Both the position numbers and the translations under genes were made by a program. A model generated the notes under the pieces. That model was not told the origin of the DNA. It ran no database searches and was given only the letters and a program-made list of their open reading frames with translations. 64,000 nucleotides of DNA from an uncultured Duncaniella sp. GTDB lineage: Bacteria > Bacteroidota > Bacteroidia > Bacteroidales > Muribaculaceae. Numbering within the stretch: the first letter of the stretch is position 1; each line of letters starts with the position of its first letter. The stretch covers positions 124,465-188,464 of the forward strand of contig CAJTRI010000003.1 of the NCBI GenBank assembly GCA_910578615.1. The letters run 5' to 3'. Below, in pieces: positions 1 through 8,933 of the stretch.

Positions 1-1594
1 GACCGAATCGACAACAGGAAACTTCTACAAGACCGAGGGTGATGCCTGGCGCGCCCTTGTAGGCTGCTATGACGGCTGGCGCCAGACAGTATCATGCAAT
101 GGCGGTGTCAACGCGTTCTATCTTGCATCCACCATCATGAGCGATGAGTGTTATGCCTCTACCGGCATCGCCGATGACTACAAGGGGCAGACTGTTGACC
201 GTTTCGACCAGTCACAGTCGCCGACAACGCTCGACATTTTCGCCGACACTTGGAAGTATTACTATGCGGCGGTCTATCGCTGCAACGAACTCCTCGGCCA
301 CGAAGAGACAATCACCTGGCTTGAAGAGAGCAAGAGCAAACGCAAGCTCTACATAGGCGAGTGCCGTGCTCTCCGCGCCATCTGCTATTTTGACATGGTG
401 CGTCTTTGGGGCAACATACCCCTCTTCACCGCGCCTTCGCAGGAGAACCGTGCACAGGCCGATCCCGCACAGGTATATGCCCTCATCGTTGAGGATTTAA
501 AATATGCGATAGAGAATATTCCGGCTGACGCCAACCTTAAAGTTGAGACTGAGTTCGGACGCATCACAAAGTATGCCGCCGAGGCCATTCTCGCCCGTGT
601 ATATCTGTTCTATACCGGTTACTATGGTAAAGATCTCGGTTATACCGACGAGGCCGGCCAGACCACCGGCACTCTCACCAAGGAAGAGGCTCTTGCTTAC
701 TGCGAGGATGTGATCAACTCCGGCAACTATGAGCTTGTCAAAGACTTCAAGAACCTTTGGCCTGCCGCTTCGCTCGACCCTATTCCCAACGAACTTGGAT
801 GGGCAAAGACATCGACCTATGCCGGCGATGCCAACAGCGAGATTATTCTTTCGATGAACTTTACCCCCACACAGGACTATAACGGCAACAATGACTCCAA
901 CCGCTGGATAGTCATGATGGGAATGCGTTCGCTCAACTTCACCAAGAAGGGCTATGGAAAAGGCTGGGGCGCGTGCTGTGTCACCGACCATTTCCGTGAG
1001 ACATTCCTTCCCTCTAATGACGGCCGTTCGTTCGCGTCATATATCGACATCGTGGGCGAAGGTGTCACCGAGCTTGAAAACTATGAGACACAGGTGAAGG
1101 ACTGGCGTGAATATACGGCCTTTACAGTGAAGAAATACTGTCCTCTTACCTTCGGCAACGGTCTCCCCGCAACCAATCCCACCGGCACCATGGGCTTCCA
1201 GGAATGTAACGCCCAGCCGTGGAACATCGTCCGTCTGGCCGACGTGATGCTTATGGCCGCCGAGCTTGGATCTCCGAGAGCAGCCAATTACATGCATGAC
1301 ATCCGCTCTCGCGCAGGTCTCTCCGATATTGCCGTCAACAAGCAGAATATACTTGACGAGCGTGCCCGTGAACTTGCCTTCGAGGGCCATCGTTACTGGG
1401 ATCTCCTCCGTCAGGGTGTCAACGTGATGGCTGATGCCGTGGTTGCTTCGGGCGGCAAGGTGCTCACCGCAGGCACTGAGGCCACTGTCACATATTCCCG
1501 TGACAAGATTATCGCCACCCAGGGCCTCTCACGTATACCCCAGGAGCAGATGACGCTGTCAAACGGTGTGCTTAAACAAAACCCCGGCTGGTAA
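1..1594 (+). CDS. SusD/RagB-family nutrient-binding outer membrane lipoprotein (5' truncated)
   Basis: The open frame runs into the window from base 2, so the start, signal peptide and lipobox lie outside; 530 residues are visible. SusD proteins are surface lipoproteins that lid a SusC TonB-dependent channel and capture glycans. What supports the family is the helical stretch with YYYAAVYRCNEL, the conserved ECRALRAICYFDMVRLWGNIPL block, and the C-terminal ILDERARELAFEGHRYWDLLRQG, all typical of SusD. The in-frame ATG at 137 is internal and not the true start because the homologous frame continues upstream. Its susC partner should lie immediately to the left of the window. It is followed by a hairpin and then by surface lipoproteins and a GH5 enzyme, so the likely ligand is a plant beta-glucan; this ligand is inferred from context. 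Confidence 0.93.
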   Translation, partial: TESTTGNFYKTEGDAWRALVGCYDGWRQTVSCNGGVNAFYLASTIMSDECYASTGIADDYKGQTVDRFDQSQSPTTLDIFADTWKYYYAAVYRCNELLGHEETITWLEESKSKRKLYIGECRALRAICYFDMVRLWGNIPLFTAPSQENRAQADPAQVYALIVEDLKYAIENIPADANLKVETEFGRITKYAAEAILARVYLFYTGYYGKDLGYTDEAGQTTGTLTKEEALAYCEDVINSGNYELVKDFKNLWPAASLDPIPNELGWAKTSTYAGDANSEIILSMNFTPTQDYNGNNDSNRWIVMMGMRSLNFTKKGYGKGWGACCVTDHFRETFLPSNDGRSFASYIDIVGEGVTELENYETQVKDWREYTAFTVKKYCPLTFGNGLPATNPTGTMGFQECNAQPWNIVRLADVMLMAAELGSPRAANYMHDIRSRAGLSDIAVNKQNILDERARELAFEGHRYWDLLRQGVNVMADAVVASGGKVLTAGTEATVTYSRDKIIATQGLSRIPQEQMTLSNGVLKQNPGW

Positions 1595-1612
1595 AAGAGT
1601 AATTTGACGCTA

Positions 1613-1644
1613 CTGCATGGAAGCGTGCAACCGCTTCCATGCAG
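1613..1644 (+). terminator. Intercistronic hairpin after susD-like gene
   Basis: A perfect 13-bp inverted repeat (1613-1625 with 1632-1644) with a 6-base loop lies 18 bases after the SusD stop. There is no T-run after it, so it may act as a partial terminator or an mRNA-stabilising hairpin that lowers expression of the genes downstream. The rest of 1645-1845 shows no clear promoter. Confidence 0.5.
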
Positions 1645-1845
1645 GATGCAGGGCCGGGAATCTTTATAAGAAGTTAAAAGTCGATGTTTCAGATAATAAG
1701 CGTGATGAAAAACGCGTTATGTGATGGCAATACCGATAATAAATGTCTTTGCCTTGTCTGACTTTTTCACTATTCCGGCTCCATGCATAGCGTTCTAAAC
1801 AAATTGTCAAACCAACACATATCTCTCTTCACAATCATCTTTCAA

Positions 1846-3783
1846 ATGAAAAAAGCGATAAAATATTTTTCAAGTCTGGCTCTCGGCCTTTCGGCGGCTG
1901 CATTAGTGTCCTGTTCGCCGGACGATCATTCGCTGGCCGGGCCGTCGGTATCATCCGAGGAACTCGTCGAGGGTATCGCATTCTCCGTGACACCCGATGC
2001 CAAAGATCCCAACATCATACACCTCAAATCGCTCATGACAGGCGTGACCCCGTGTTGGGAAACCCCGCAGGGACGTTCGCAGAACGTTGAAATGACGCTC
2101 GAACTTCCTTTCTCGGGCGAGTATAGCGTCAAATACGGTGTCACCACCCAGGCAGGCACAGTATGGGGTGAGCCTTACACATTCACTCTCAGCCAGAACA
2201 ATTTCGAAATGCTTTCCGATGCCATCTGGACTAATCTTGCAGGCGGCGTTGACGAGAACGGCAACGGCAATCCCAAGACATGGGTGCCTATGGACAAGGC
2301 ATATCTTCCCTATAAGGGTACTGCCCCGGTAGGATACATGGATCCGAACAACGTCCTCAATGCCGAGGGTGGCACTGACGATATCACCCTTGACAACTGG
2401 AACTTTAACTGGGATCCCGGTTTCCAGTCGTGGCTTATCGACTCTACCGACCCCTATATGGGTTCGGAAATGATTCTCAGCCTTGACCCCATCAAAGGCT
2501 GTGTGGCTGAAATCAAGCGTATAGACGGCAACGGAGCCACCGACGTCGTTGGCGGTTTTTCGCTCAATATAGCCGATCCCAAGCGTCCCACCCTGTCGTT
2601 CAATGACTGCGAGATGCTTCATGCGGCATGGGGTGACGGTGTCTGCTCCAACTATTCGCAGGATTTGAAGATCCTCACTGTCAATCCCTATGTGCTCCAG
2701 ATTGCGACTATGCGCTCCAACTCGGAAGGCCCGTGGTGGATTGTATGGAACTTCGTGGCAAAGGACGTGCGTGACGGACTCGTACAGATTCCGGCCGAAG
2801 GCCCTGACCTTATGGAGACAAAGCCGGTAGAAGAGCCTGTATATGAAGATCTCGCCACCGAGCTGTTCACCATTTCCGGCGATGATGCCTCCTATGTGGC
2901 CACAAAGACAACATTCCTTCTTGACGAGGAGACTCCCTATGACATCATGTGGTGGAACGGAGCCAACGGAGCATGGGAATGGATTAAAGGCTACGGTTCG
3001 TCATGGGCTCCCGTCTATGAGTCTATCGGTGATTTTGCCCTGACTCTTGAAAATAGCGGCAAGGCCACTCTTGAAAATGCCGAGGGCGGTGCCACTGCCA
3101 ATTTCACCATCGAAGGAAACAAGGTGGTATTTGACAAGGAGGTCACCCTTCTCACCAGTGGTGATGTGGCTATAAAGGGCACTGAGTTTACCGTCATGAA
3201 GTGTTCGGCCGACAACAACGAGGTAGTCTTCGGAATCCCCGTAGAGAAGGATGCCAGCGGTAAGGATAACAAATATCTCTGTGCCAAGATGACTATCAAG
3301 CCCATAGGCGGTGCCCAGAACAGCCCTATCGTGCTTCCTGTCGACAATTCCAAGCTTGACATCTACAAGGAGGCTGATAAATATCTGCGCATACAGTTCT
3401 ACAATCCTTGGGCCGGAAGAGACGACAGCGAATGGCCTGTCGATCCTTCAAAGCTCAAACTCAAAAAGGGACAGAAGCTCGAACTGAAATATACCGTCAG
3501 CGGTATTGACTGGACTGCCACCCCGCGCACAGCCTTCTGCTGCAATATCGACGGTTTCCAGTGGGAGCCTGACTGCTATACCAATTTCCAAGGTCAGGAC
3601 TTCGTGACCAATGGCGAGAACACCATGGTGCTCACCAACGAGACAGGCTCGACCTATAACTTCTATGGAACCGGCTCGCTCCAAGTCTCCATACAGCTTG
3701 AAGGCTGTACCGACCTCGCTACGTTTGACCCGGCCAATGCCGTTGTCAATGTAACCTCTCTCTCCATTCTCCCCATCGAGTAA
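1846..3783 (+). CDS. Surface glycan-binding lipoprotein of the PUL (SusE/F-position protein)
   Basis: Protein of 645 residues. An upstream in-frame ATG at 1783 exists, but the start at 1846 puts a classic lipoprotein signal at the N-terminus (MKKAIKYFSS, hydrophobic core, lipobox ending at Cys23, followed by SPDD), so it is preferred. After the lipobox come beta-rich segments: an Ig/PKD-like domain (about 30-115), a middle region with many Trp and aromatic residues (about 115-330), and a second module (about 340-645) with a similar beta-sandwich look. I do not recognise catalytic motifs. Position directly after susD, the lipid anchor and the aromatic-rich sequence fit a surface glycan-binding protein that helps SusC/D gather polysaccharide. 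The exact ligand cannot be read from the sequence. Confidence 0.85.
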   Translation: MKKAIKYFSSLALGLSAAALVSCSPDDHSLAGPSVSSEELVEGIAFSVTPDAKDPNIIHLKSLMTGVTPCWETPQGRSQNVEMTLELPFSGEYSVKYGVTTQAGTVWGEPYTFTLSQNNFEMLSDAIWTNLAGGVDENGNGNPKTWVPMDKAYLPYKGTAPVGYMDPNNVLNAEGGTDDITLDNWNFNWDPGFQSWLIDSTDPYMGSEMILSLDPIKGCVAEIKRIDGNGATDVVGGFSLNIADPKRPTLSFNDCEMLHAAWGDGVCSNYSQDLKILTVNPYVLQIATMRSNSEGPWWIVWNFVAKDVRDGLVQIPAEGPDLMETKPVEEPVYEDLATELFTISGDDASYVATKTTFLLDEETPYDIMWWNGANGAWEWIKGYGSSWAPVYESIGDFALTLENSGKATLENAEGGATANFTIEGNKVVFDKEVTLLTSGDVAIKGTEFTVMKCSADNNEVVFGIPVEKDASGKDNKYLCAKMTIKPIGGAQNSPIVLPVDNSKLDIYKEADKYLRIQFYNPWAGRDDSEWPVDPSKLKLKKGQKLELKYTVSGIDWTATPRTAFCCNIDGFQWEPDCYTNFQGQDFVTNGENTMVLTNETGSTYNFYGTGSLQVSIQLEGCTDLATFDPANAVVNVTSLSILPIE

Positions 3784-3810
3784 TCCTCACCCAAAATCTT
3801 ATCACCAGAA

Positions 3811-5496
3811 ATGAAAACAAAACTGTTTCTATTCATATCGCTGTTCATGGGGCTTGTTCTTGCCTCGTGCAACGACGATGATGACTACAACATCTCCACT
3901 GATCCGATTCTCGGGGAGGGTTCTGTGGTCACAGGCTCGGCTGACGTTACCGCCACGACGGCCACTCTCCATGGCACGGTCAAGGGACTGGGCGAAGTCG
4001 CTCCTTCATCCTATTCCGTGGGTTTCAACTATGGCTACACTCAGGACAATCTTAAAGAGAACGTGACTGGCTCGCTTGACGGCGAGAATATCACGGCTTC
4101 AATTGCCGGTCTGCCTGACGGTACCACTCTCTACTATCAGGCCTTTGTGACTCTTCAAAAGCGCGTGACCTATCTGGGCGAGGTAAAGAGCCTCGTAACC
4201 ACGGATACCAAGGTGACCACCTCGAAAGCCGAGGGTGTGTCTTTCAACGGCGCACGGCTCGGGCTGAGTGCCAGCGGTGCTCCCGCTGACGCGGCTTTCG
4301 GTGTGGTGATATCTCCCGACGGTGACGAAGAGGCAGTCCATGCCGGTCTCGTCATCCCCTTCGCCGATGCCTCGACACTCGCGACAGATGTGAAGGGCCT
4401 TGTCCCCAACACCACTTATTATTATGCCGGTTATGCCGATATCGGCAGCGGTATCGTCTATGGCGAGGTCATGTCGTTCAAGACCTCTGAATATGACTTT
4501 GATGTCGAGAACGACCTCGTGGATCTCGGTCTCTCCGTGAAATGGGCCCGCTTCAATGTGGGTGCCTCCAAGGAGAACGAGACCGGCGGACGTTTCGGCT
4601 ACGGAGACGTCTCGGGCGTAAGGAACTCCATAGATGTGGCCGACTATGCCTCAGACAACATCTACAAGACTGTTTCAGACATGGCCAACTCTGCATGGGG
4701 CGGAAAGGTGACACTTCCCACCGCTGATGAGTTTGAAGAACTGTTCAATAGTTGTACCAAGGAGTGGGCCGAGGTTGACGGCGTTGGCGGATATAGACTT
4801 ACAGGCCCCAACGGCAACTCAATATTCCTCCCTGCGGCTGGTTCACGTACCATGAACGCAGTCTCGGGCAATGGTGTGGAAGGCCGTTATGCCACCGGCT
4901 CCATCAATCCCTCTGACAGTGGGTTTGCCGTAGCCTACCGCTTCTCTACCGGCGGATCTTCCCGTACCACCACACCTCTTTATGAGGCTCTCTCGGTGCG
5001 TCCAGTCTCGACTGCCCGCAACGTGCGTTTTGATAAGAACCTCCTGTTCAAGACATGGGTGATAGACTATAACGAGGGTGAGTGCAAGGTATTCAACGGC
5101 CCTGTATGGTTCTATGGCACTGACGATTCATGGCGTACGGCCAGCAATGGAGAACCCGTTGTGGGTGATTCATGGCTCTGGGATGCCGACAAGACCAACA
5201 CTTGGGCCTTTGGCAACTGCACCGGCTATATGACCATAAATGCCGACGGCACCATAACGGTCAAGAATCAGGACGGAGAAGAGCAGACAGGCACCTATAC
5301 TCTTGACGAGGCTGCGAAGACCATCACGGCTACTGTTGACCTCCTTGCGCCCGACAACTTCGTATCTCCTATGGTTGAAAACCGCAAGAACGGCATCAAG
5401 ATTCTCTCGCTGACCGATGAAAAGGCCCAGTTCGGCTATTATCGTGACAGCGAGCCTGCCACTCTGTCGGTCAACATGATTCCTTCCGGCAAGTAA
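3811..5496 (+). CDS. Surface lipoprotein with FN3-like repeats and a FISUMP-like domain
   Basis: 561 residues, starting 27 bases after the previous gene. The signal peptide ends with a lipobox at Cys20 followed by five acidic residues (NDDDDY), a pattern compatible with surface export of Bacteroidetes lipoproteins. Residues about 35-220 hold two Ig/fibronectin-III-like repeats with the recurrent pattern 'TLYYQAFV' / 'TTYYYAGYA'. Residues about 230-400 start with VDLGLSVKWARFNVGA and contain WGGKVTLPTADEFEEL, the signature of the Fibrobacter-type 'major paralogous' (FISUMP-like) domain common in Bacteroidales surface proteins. The C-terminal 150 residues form a beta-rich lipocalin-like or carbohydrate-binding module. 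Probably another glycan-binding component of the PUL; no enzyme motif is visible. Confidence 0.82.
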   Translation: MKTKLFLFISLFMGLVLASCNDDDDYNISTDPILGEGSVVTGSADVTATTATLHGTVKGLGEVAPSSYSVGFNYGYTQDNLKENVTGSLDGENITASIAGLPDGTTLYYQAFVTLQKRVTYLGEVKSLVTTDTKVTTSKAEGVSFNGARLGLSASGAPADAAFGVVISPDGDEEAVHAGLVIPFADASTLATDVKGLVPNTTYYYAGYADIGSGIVYGEVMSFKTSEYDFDVENDLVDLGLSVKWARFNVGASKENETGGRFGYGDVSGVRNSIDVADYASDNIYKTVSDMANSAWGGKVTLPTADEFEELFNSCTKEWAEVDGVGGYRLTGPNGNSIFLPAAGSRTMNAVSGNGVEGRYATGSINPSDSGFAVAYRFSTGGSSRTTTPLYEALSVRPVSTARNVRFDKNLLFKTWVIDYNEGECKVFNGPVWFYGTDDSWRTASNGEPVVGDSWLWDADKTNTWAFGNCTGYMTINADGTITVKNQDGEEQTGTYTLDEAAKTITATVDLLAPDNFVSPMVENRKNGIKILSLTDEKAQFGYYRDSEPATLSVNMIPSGK

Positions 5497-5554
5497 TCAA
5501 AAGGATATTGCACGCTCATATCTAAGGAACAATATACAGGAATAGTGTAAGAAT

Positions 5555-5607
5555 GGACTGTGTCAATGTTGCAGACGCCATTGCGCGGCTCGGTGTTGAC
5601 ACAGTCC
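5555..5607 (+). terminator. Long-loop hairpin with T-rich tail upstream of GH5 gene
   Basis: A 12-bp perfect inverted repeat (5555-5566 with 5596-5607) is followed by TTTATT. It sits between the FISUMP lipoprotein and the GH5 gene, and contains the upstream in-frame ATG at 5553, which argues that this ATG is not used. It probably attenuates read-through into the GH5 gene. Confidence 0.5.
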
Positions 5608-5636
5608 TTTATTCCGTAAAAATGCTTATAGTAACG

Positions 5637-7370
5637 ATGAAAATATTCAAGACTTTATTATCCTTCATGCTCGTGGCAGCGTCATTCATGACCGTCTCAT
5701 GCGGAGATGAAGAAGACTCGGTGAAGCCGGGCTTTGTGGGAAATGATGAATTTAAGGTCGGCAAGACCGAGATGGCCTTGGTCTCGACAGCTCCTCAGAC
5801 TCTTTCTATTATGGCCCCGGTGAAGCCGTCGGTGGTCGCAGACGCTTCATGGATACATGTATCCGAAATGAAGGCCACGGCCTCTGGCAAGGTCTATTCG
5901 TGTGACATTTCCTGTGACGCCAATGATACCTATGATGTCCGCACCGGCACTCTCCGTGTATCGTCCGGCAAACATAATGCCACGGTCACTGTCAGCCAGT
6001 ATGGTGCTGAGACCGTCAGGCTCGTGTCGGTGACACCTTCGCAGACACTCGCTCCCGAAGGCGGCAGTGTCACGATCACTTATGCCGCGACAGACGAGGT
6101 GGAAATCACCGCGCCGGATTGGCTCATAGAGACCAAGTCTCGCGCTCTTGAAGAGGACAAGGTCGCTTACAGTTTCTCTGGCAACTATTCCGAGGCTCCG
6201 AGGGCCGGAGAGGTGATTGTCTCCCTCAAAAAGGATCCGTCAGTCTCGATCTCGGTCAATCTCACGCAGGAAGCCGCTCCAAAGAGCGACAATATGAAAA
6301 GCTCGGCGCGTGAGCTTGCTGCAAAGATGTATGCCGGTATCAATATCGGCAATACCATGGAGGTGCCCGGCGGGGAGACCGGCTGGGGCAATCCTAAGGT
6401 GAACCTTACCTATATCAAAGGTTTGAAAACGCTTGGGTTCAACGCTGTCCGCATCCCTTGCGCATGGGATAGCCATGTTGTCGACGCCACAACCAACACG
6501 ATTGATCCCGAGTGGCTTGACCGTGTGGACGAGGTCGTTGGCTGGATTGTAAGCGAGGGGATGTATGCCATCGTGAATATCCATTGGGACGGCGGCTGGC
6601 TTGAAGAAAGCTGTTCCAATGGCTATGACGAGGCTGTCGACAAGAAACAGCGTGATTATTGGACACAGATAGCCGGAAGGCTCAACCATTATGACGAGCA
6701 TCTCATGTTTGCCGGCATGAACGAGCCGGGTATGCAGAACGGACTTGCCGACAAGGCTTTGGACGCGATCATGAAATATCAGCAGACATTCCTTGACGCA
6801 GTCCGTGCCACAGGAGGCAACAATGCCTCTCGCTGTCTCATACATCAGGCCCCCAAGACCGATATCAACGAGCTTTCAAAAGGCGCTTACAGGCTTCCGG
6901 CAGATATCGTGTCTGACCGTGCCTTGATAGAGGTACATATGTATGACCCGTCCGACTTCACCATCATGGATAAGGACGGCGCATGGGCACCCACCGTAAA
7001 ATATTACTGGGGCGCGCAGTTCCATGTAGACGGCTCTGACCGTAACTGCACATGGGGCGAGGAGAGCTACATAGACGGACAATTCAAGAAGATGAAAGAC
7101 AACTGGGCCTCGAAGGGCATCCCTGTGATAGTGGGCGAGTATGCGTGTCAGAACCAGTCGGCAAGCGCCAAAGACATAGACTTTGACCGTTGGAAGGAGT
7201 CTCGCGCCTACTGGACTACATATGTGACGCGTGCCGCCAAGAACGCAGGTTGCGTGCCGTTCTACTGGGAGACCAACGGCGACATCAACCGCAACAACGG
7301 TTCGGCCAAGAACGCATATGTCATCGATGCCATCATGAAGGGGGCTGCGGAGGGGGTGTATCCGTTCTGA
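5637..7370 (+). CDS. BACON-GH5 endo-beta-glucanase lipoprotein (GH5_4-like)
   Basis: 577 residues from the ATG at 5637, which gives a lipoprotein signal peptide with lipobox Cys22; the longer frame from 5553 would begin inside a hairpin. Two BACON domains (about 40-125 and 128-215) precede a GH5 TIM barrel (about 225-577). Barrel landmarks are INIGNTME, ETGWGNP, VRIPCAWD and VNIHWDGGW. The acid/base is Glu363 in GMNEP and the nucleophile Glu501 in VIVGEYA. Domain order matches the BACON-GH5_4 surface xyloglucanase known from Bacteroides ovatus, so a beta-1,4-glucan such as xyloglucan or mixed-linkage glucan is the likely substrate; subfamily and substrate are inferred. It would make the first cut at the cell surface and feed oligosaccharides to the SusC/D pair. 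Confidence 0.92.
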   Translation: MKIFKTLLSFMLVAASFMTVSCGDEEDSVKPGFVGNDEFKVGKTEMALVSTAPQTLSIMAPVKPSVVADASWIHVSEMKATASGKVYSCDISCDANDTYDVRTGTLRVSSGKHNATVTVSQYGAETVRLVSVTPSQTLAPEGGSVTITYAATDEVEITAPDWLIETKSRALEEDKVAYSFSGNYSEAPRAGEVIVSLKKDPSVSISVNLTQEAAPKSDNMKSSARELAAKMYAGINIGNTMEVPGGETGWGNPKVNLTYIKGLKTLGFNAVRIPCAWDSHVVDATTNTIDPEWLDRVDEVVGWIVSEGMYAIVNIHWDGGWLEESCSNGYDEAVDKKQRDYWTQIAGRLNHYDEHLMFAGMNEPGMQNGLADKALDAIMKYQQTFLDAVRATGGNNASRCLIHQAPKTDINELSKGAYRLPADIVSDRALIEVHMYDPSDFTIMDKDGAWAPTVKYYWGAQFHVDGSDRNCTWGEESYIDGQFKKMKDNWASKGIPVIVGEYACQNQSASAKDIDFDRWKESRAYWTTYVTRAAKNAGCVPFYWETNGDINRNNGSAKNAYVIDAIMKGAAEGVYPF

Positions 7371-7398
7371 CCGGCCGCATTTGAAATATCTTAGGCGG

Positions 7399-7436
7399 AT
7401 CCGCATTCCTGTTAAAACGGGAGTGCGGATTCTTTG
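7399..7436 (+). terminator. Rho-independent terminator of the PUL
   Basis: An 11-bp stem (7399-7409 with 7420-7430, one G-T pair) with an 8-base loop and a T-rich tail lies just after the GH5 stop codon and closes the PUL transcript. Confidence 0.8.
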
Positions 7437-7488
7437 TTACCTATATGGTTAAATTTTGTGGCCGATATGAAATAATAGTTAATATTAC

Positions 7489-7519
7489 TTGTCAAACTGA
7501 TGGAAAATTCTTAACTTTG
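7489..7519 (+). promoter_or_regulatory. Bacteroidetes-type promoter for rpmB operon
   Basis: -33 TTG at 7489-7491 and -7 TAACTTTG at 7512-7519, 20 bases apart, match the Bacteroidetes sigma-ABfr consensus. The predicted leader to rpmB is about 130 bases, long enough for autoregulation by a ribosomal protein, although no specific structure is recognised. Confidence 0.8.
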
Positions 7520-7652
7520 CAGCCGAGTTTTGTGGCACATCCTCGAAAACCGCCGGAAAAGATGCACCGCGCGGTGATATGAGACGTGTGATGGCGCCCA
7601 CTGCTTCCCGTCAATAAACAAGTAAATCACAAAGAGATAAAAACCAAAAGCC

Positions 7653-7913
7653 ATGTCAAAAGTTTGTCAGATTACCGGCAAGAAAGCAATGGTGGGCAAC
7701 AATGTGTCGCACTCCAAGCGTCGCACCAAGCGCAAGTTTGATGTCAATCTCTTCACCAAGAAATTCTTCTGGGTTGAGGAGCAAGCTTGGATCACCCTGA
7801 CCCTTTCGGCCGCCGGTCTCCGCACCATCAACAAGAAGGGTCTTGACGCAGCAATCAAGGAAGCTGCCGCAAAAGGATATATCACAGAAATCAAATACTT
7901 AGACATCATTTAA
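7653..7913 (+). CDS. rpmB: 50S ribosomal protein L28
   Basis: 86 residues, the usual size. The N-terminus MSKVCQITGKKAMVGNNVSHS followed by basic RRTKRKFDVNL is diagnostic of L28. It is a component of the large ribosomal subunit. It is the first gene of a three-gene operon with rpmG and a DUF4295 gene, the standard order in Bacteroidetes. Confidence 0.97.
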   Translation: MSKVCQITGKKAMVGNNVSHSKRRTKRKFDVNLFTKKFFWVEEQAWITLTLSAAGLRTINKKGLDAAIKEAAAKGYITEIKYLDII

Positions 7914-7919
7914 TAGAAG

Positions 7920-8108
7920 ATGGCAAAGAAAGCTAAAGGAAATCGCGTTCAGGTCATCCTCGAATGCACCGAGCACAAGGCAAGCGGTATGCCCGGCACT
8001 TCCCGTTACATCACCACCAAGAACCGCAAGAACACCACTGAGCGTCTGGAGTTGAAGAAATACAACCCCATCCTCAAAAAAGTTACCGTCCACAAAGAAA
8101 TCAAATAA
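7920..8108 (+). CDS. rpmG: 50S ribosomal protein L33
   Basis: 62 residues, 6 bases after rpmB. MAKKAKGNRVQVILECTEHK and KNRKNTTERLELKKYNP are typical L33. Only one cysteine is present, so this is the zinc-free form rather than the four-cysteine zinc-binding paralogue. Confidence 0.97.
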   Translation: MAKKAKGNRVQVILECTEHKASGMPGTSRYITTKNRKNTTERLELKKYNPILKKVTVHKEIK

Positions 8109-8119
8109 TTCACTGACTC

Positions 8120-8269
8120 ATGGCAAAGAAAACCGTTGCATCTCTGCAAAAAGGAGAAGGCCGCACCTACAGCAAGGTCATCAAAGTCGTTAGGTCGGCG
8201 AAGACCGGTGCTTACACCTTCCAGGAACAGATGGTTCCCAATGACGCTGTGAAGGACGTCCTCAAATAA
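8120..8269 (+). CDS. DUF4295 family small protein
   Basis: 49 residues, beginning MAKKTVASLQKGEGR and ending in VKDVLK, 11 bases after rpmG. The sequence matches the DUF4295 family, small basic proteins found only in Bacteroidetes directly after rpmB-rpmG. Its function is unknown to me; the position and the basic, ribosomal-protein-like composition suggest a ribosome-associated role. It is short enough to be missed by many gene callers. Confidence 0.92.
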   Translation: MAKKTVASLQKGEGRTYSKVIKVVRSAKTGAYTFQEQMVPNDAVKDVLK

Positions 8270-8321
8270 CCAAGACATCCTTGCACATGCGGCTTCGCAG
8301 AACGCGGAGCGATTTATAGAC

Positions 8322-8373
8322 AAAAAACCACCGTCAGGAAGAACGCATGCGTTCTTCCTGACGGTGGTTTTTT
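8322..8373. terminator. Perfect palindromic bidirectional terminator
   Basis: A 26-bp perfect inverted repeat with no unpaired spacer (centre GCATGC) runs from six A's to six T's, 8322-8373. It can terminate the rpmB operon on the plus strand and the membrane-protein gene on the minus strand. Confidence 0.92.
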
Positions 8374-8428
8374 GGGATGATTGCCGGGAGGGGCTCGGTT
8401 GGCGGGCGGTCACCCGAGGCTTCTTGCG

Positions 8429-8713
8429 CTATGATATGACGTTGGGGACGTCATTCTTTTTTTCCGTCTGGCTGAGGTTGGTCTGGATCTCCATGAGTCG
8501 GCGTCCTTCTTCCTTGTGTTCGCCACGGCGCTCGTAGGTGCGGCCTATGAGCATCAGGATGGAACCGACGAATATCACGCCGCAAAGGATCAGTACTGAG
8601 GAGGTGGTGACGAACGCCAGCGCTCCTGCCAGCATTATGATGAGATAGGCCATCACTACCCCGATGAGGACGATGAACCCTATCCAGAAAAGGAATTTTC
8701 CTAATGATTTCAT
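8429..8713 (-). CDS. Small two-helix inner membrane protein
   Basis: 94 residues. Two hydrophobic helices (about 7-31 and 34-57) are followed by a charged cytoplasmic tail rich in Glu, Arg and Lys (RTYERRGEHKEEGRRL). I do not recognise a family. It stands alone on the minus strand, convergent with the ribosomal operon and sharing its palindromic terminator. No RBS or clear -7 box could be assigned. Function unknown; a real gene is supported by the coherent transmembrane pattern and its own intergenic space on both sides. Confidence 0.75.
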   Translation of the reverse strand: MKSLGKFLFWIGFIVLIGVVMAYLIIMLAGALAFVTTSSVLILCGVIFVGSILMLIGRTYERRGEHKEEGRRLMEIQTNLSQTEKKNDVPNVIS

Positions 8714-8831
8714 ATGTTTGGTGGGTTTTATGGATATTGAGTTTTTTATAGATATAATGACCGAAGAGGCAAAAATGTTTACGAAACGGAATTTGAACTA
8801 AAAAATGTGTGGTTCTGTTAAGAAAAATTAC

Positions 8832-8839
8832 TAACTTTG
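8832..8839 (+). promoter_or_regulatory. -7 promoter element TAACTTTG
   Basis: A perfect Bacteroidetes -7 box about 95 bases before the lipoprotein gene at 8934; no convincing -33 element is visible at the right spacing. Confidence 0.6.
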
Positions 8840-8933
8840 CAGCCCATATAGCCATAACCAATTTCAATCTTCCCCGGATCGGGGCATTATTGCAAAGACA
8901 TTAATTAAGTGGAAACACAAGTAAATACACAGT

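Noticed and set aside
497..991. Antisense open frame in the SusD-like gene
   Set aside because: Shadow of the SusD frame; no start context or recognised domain.
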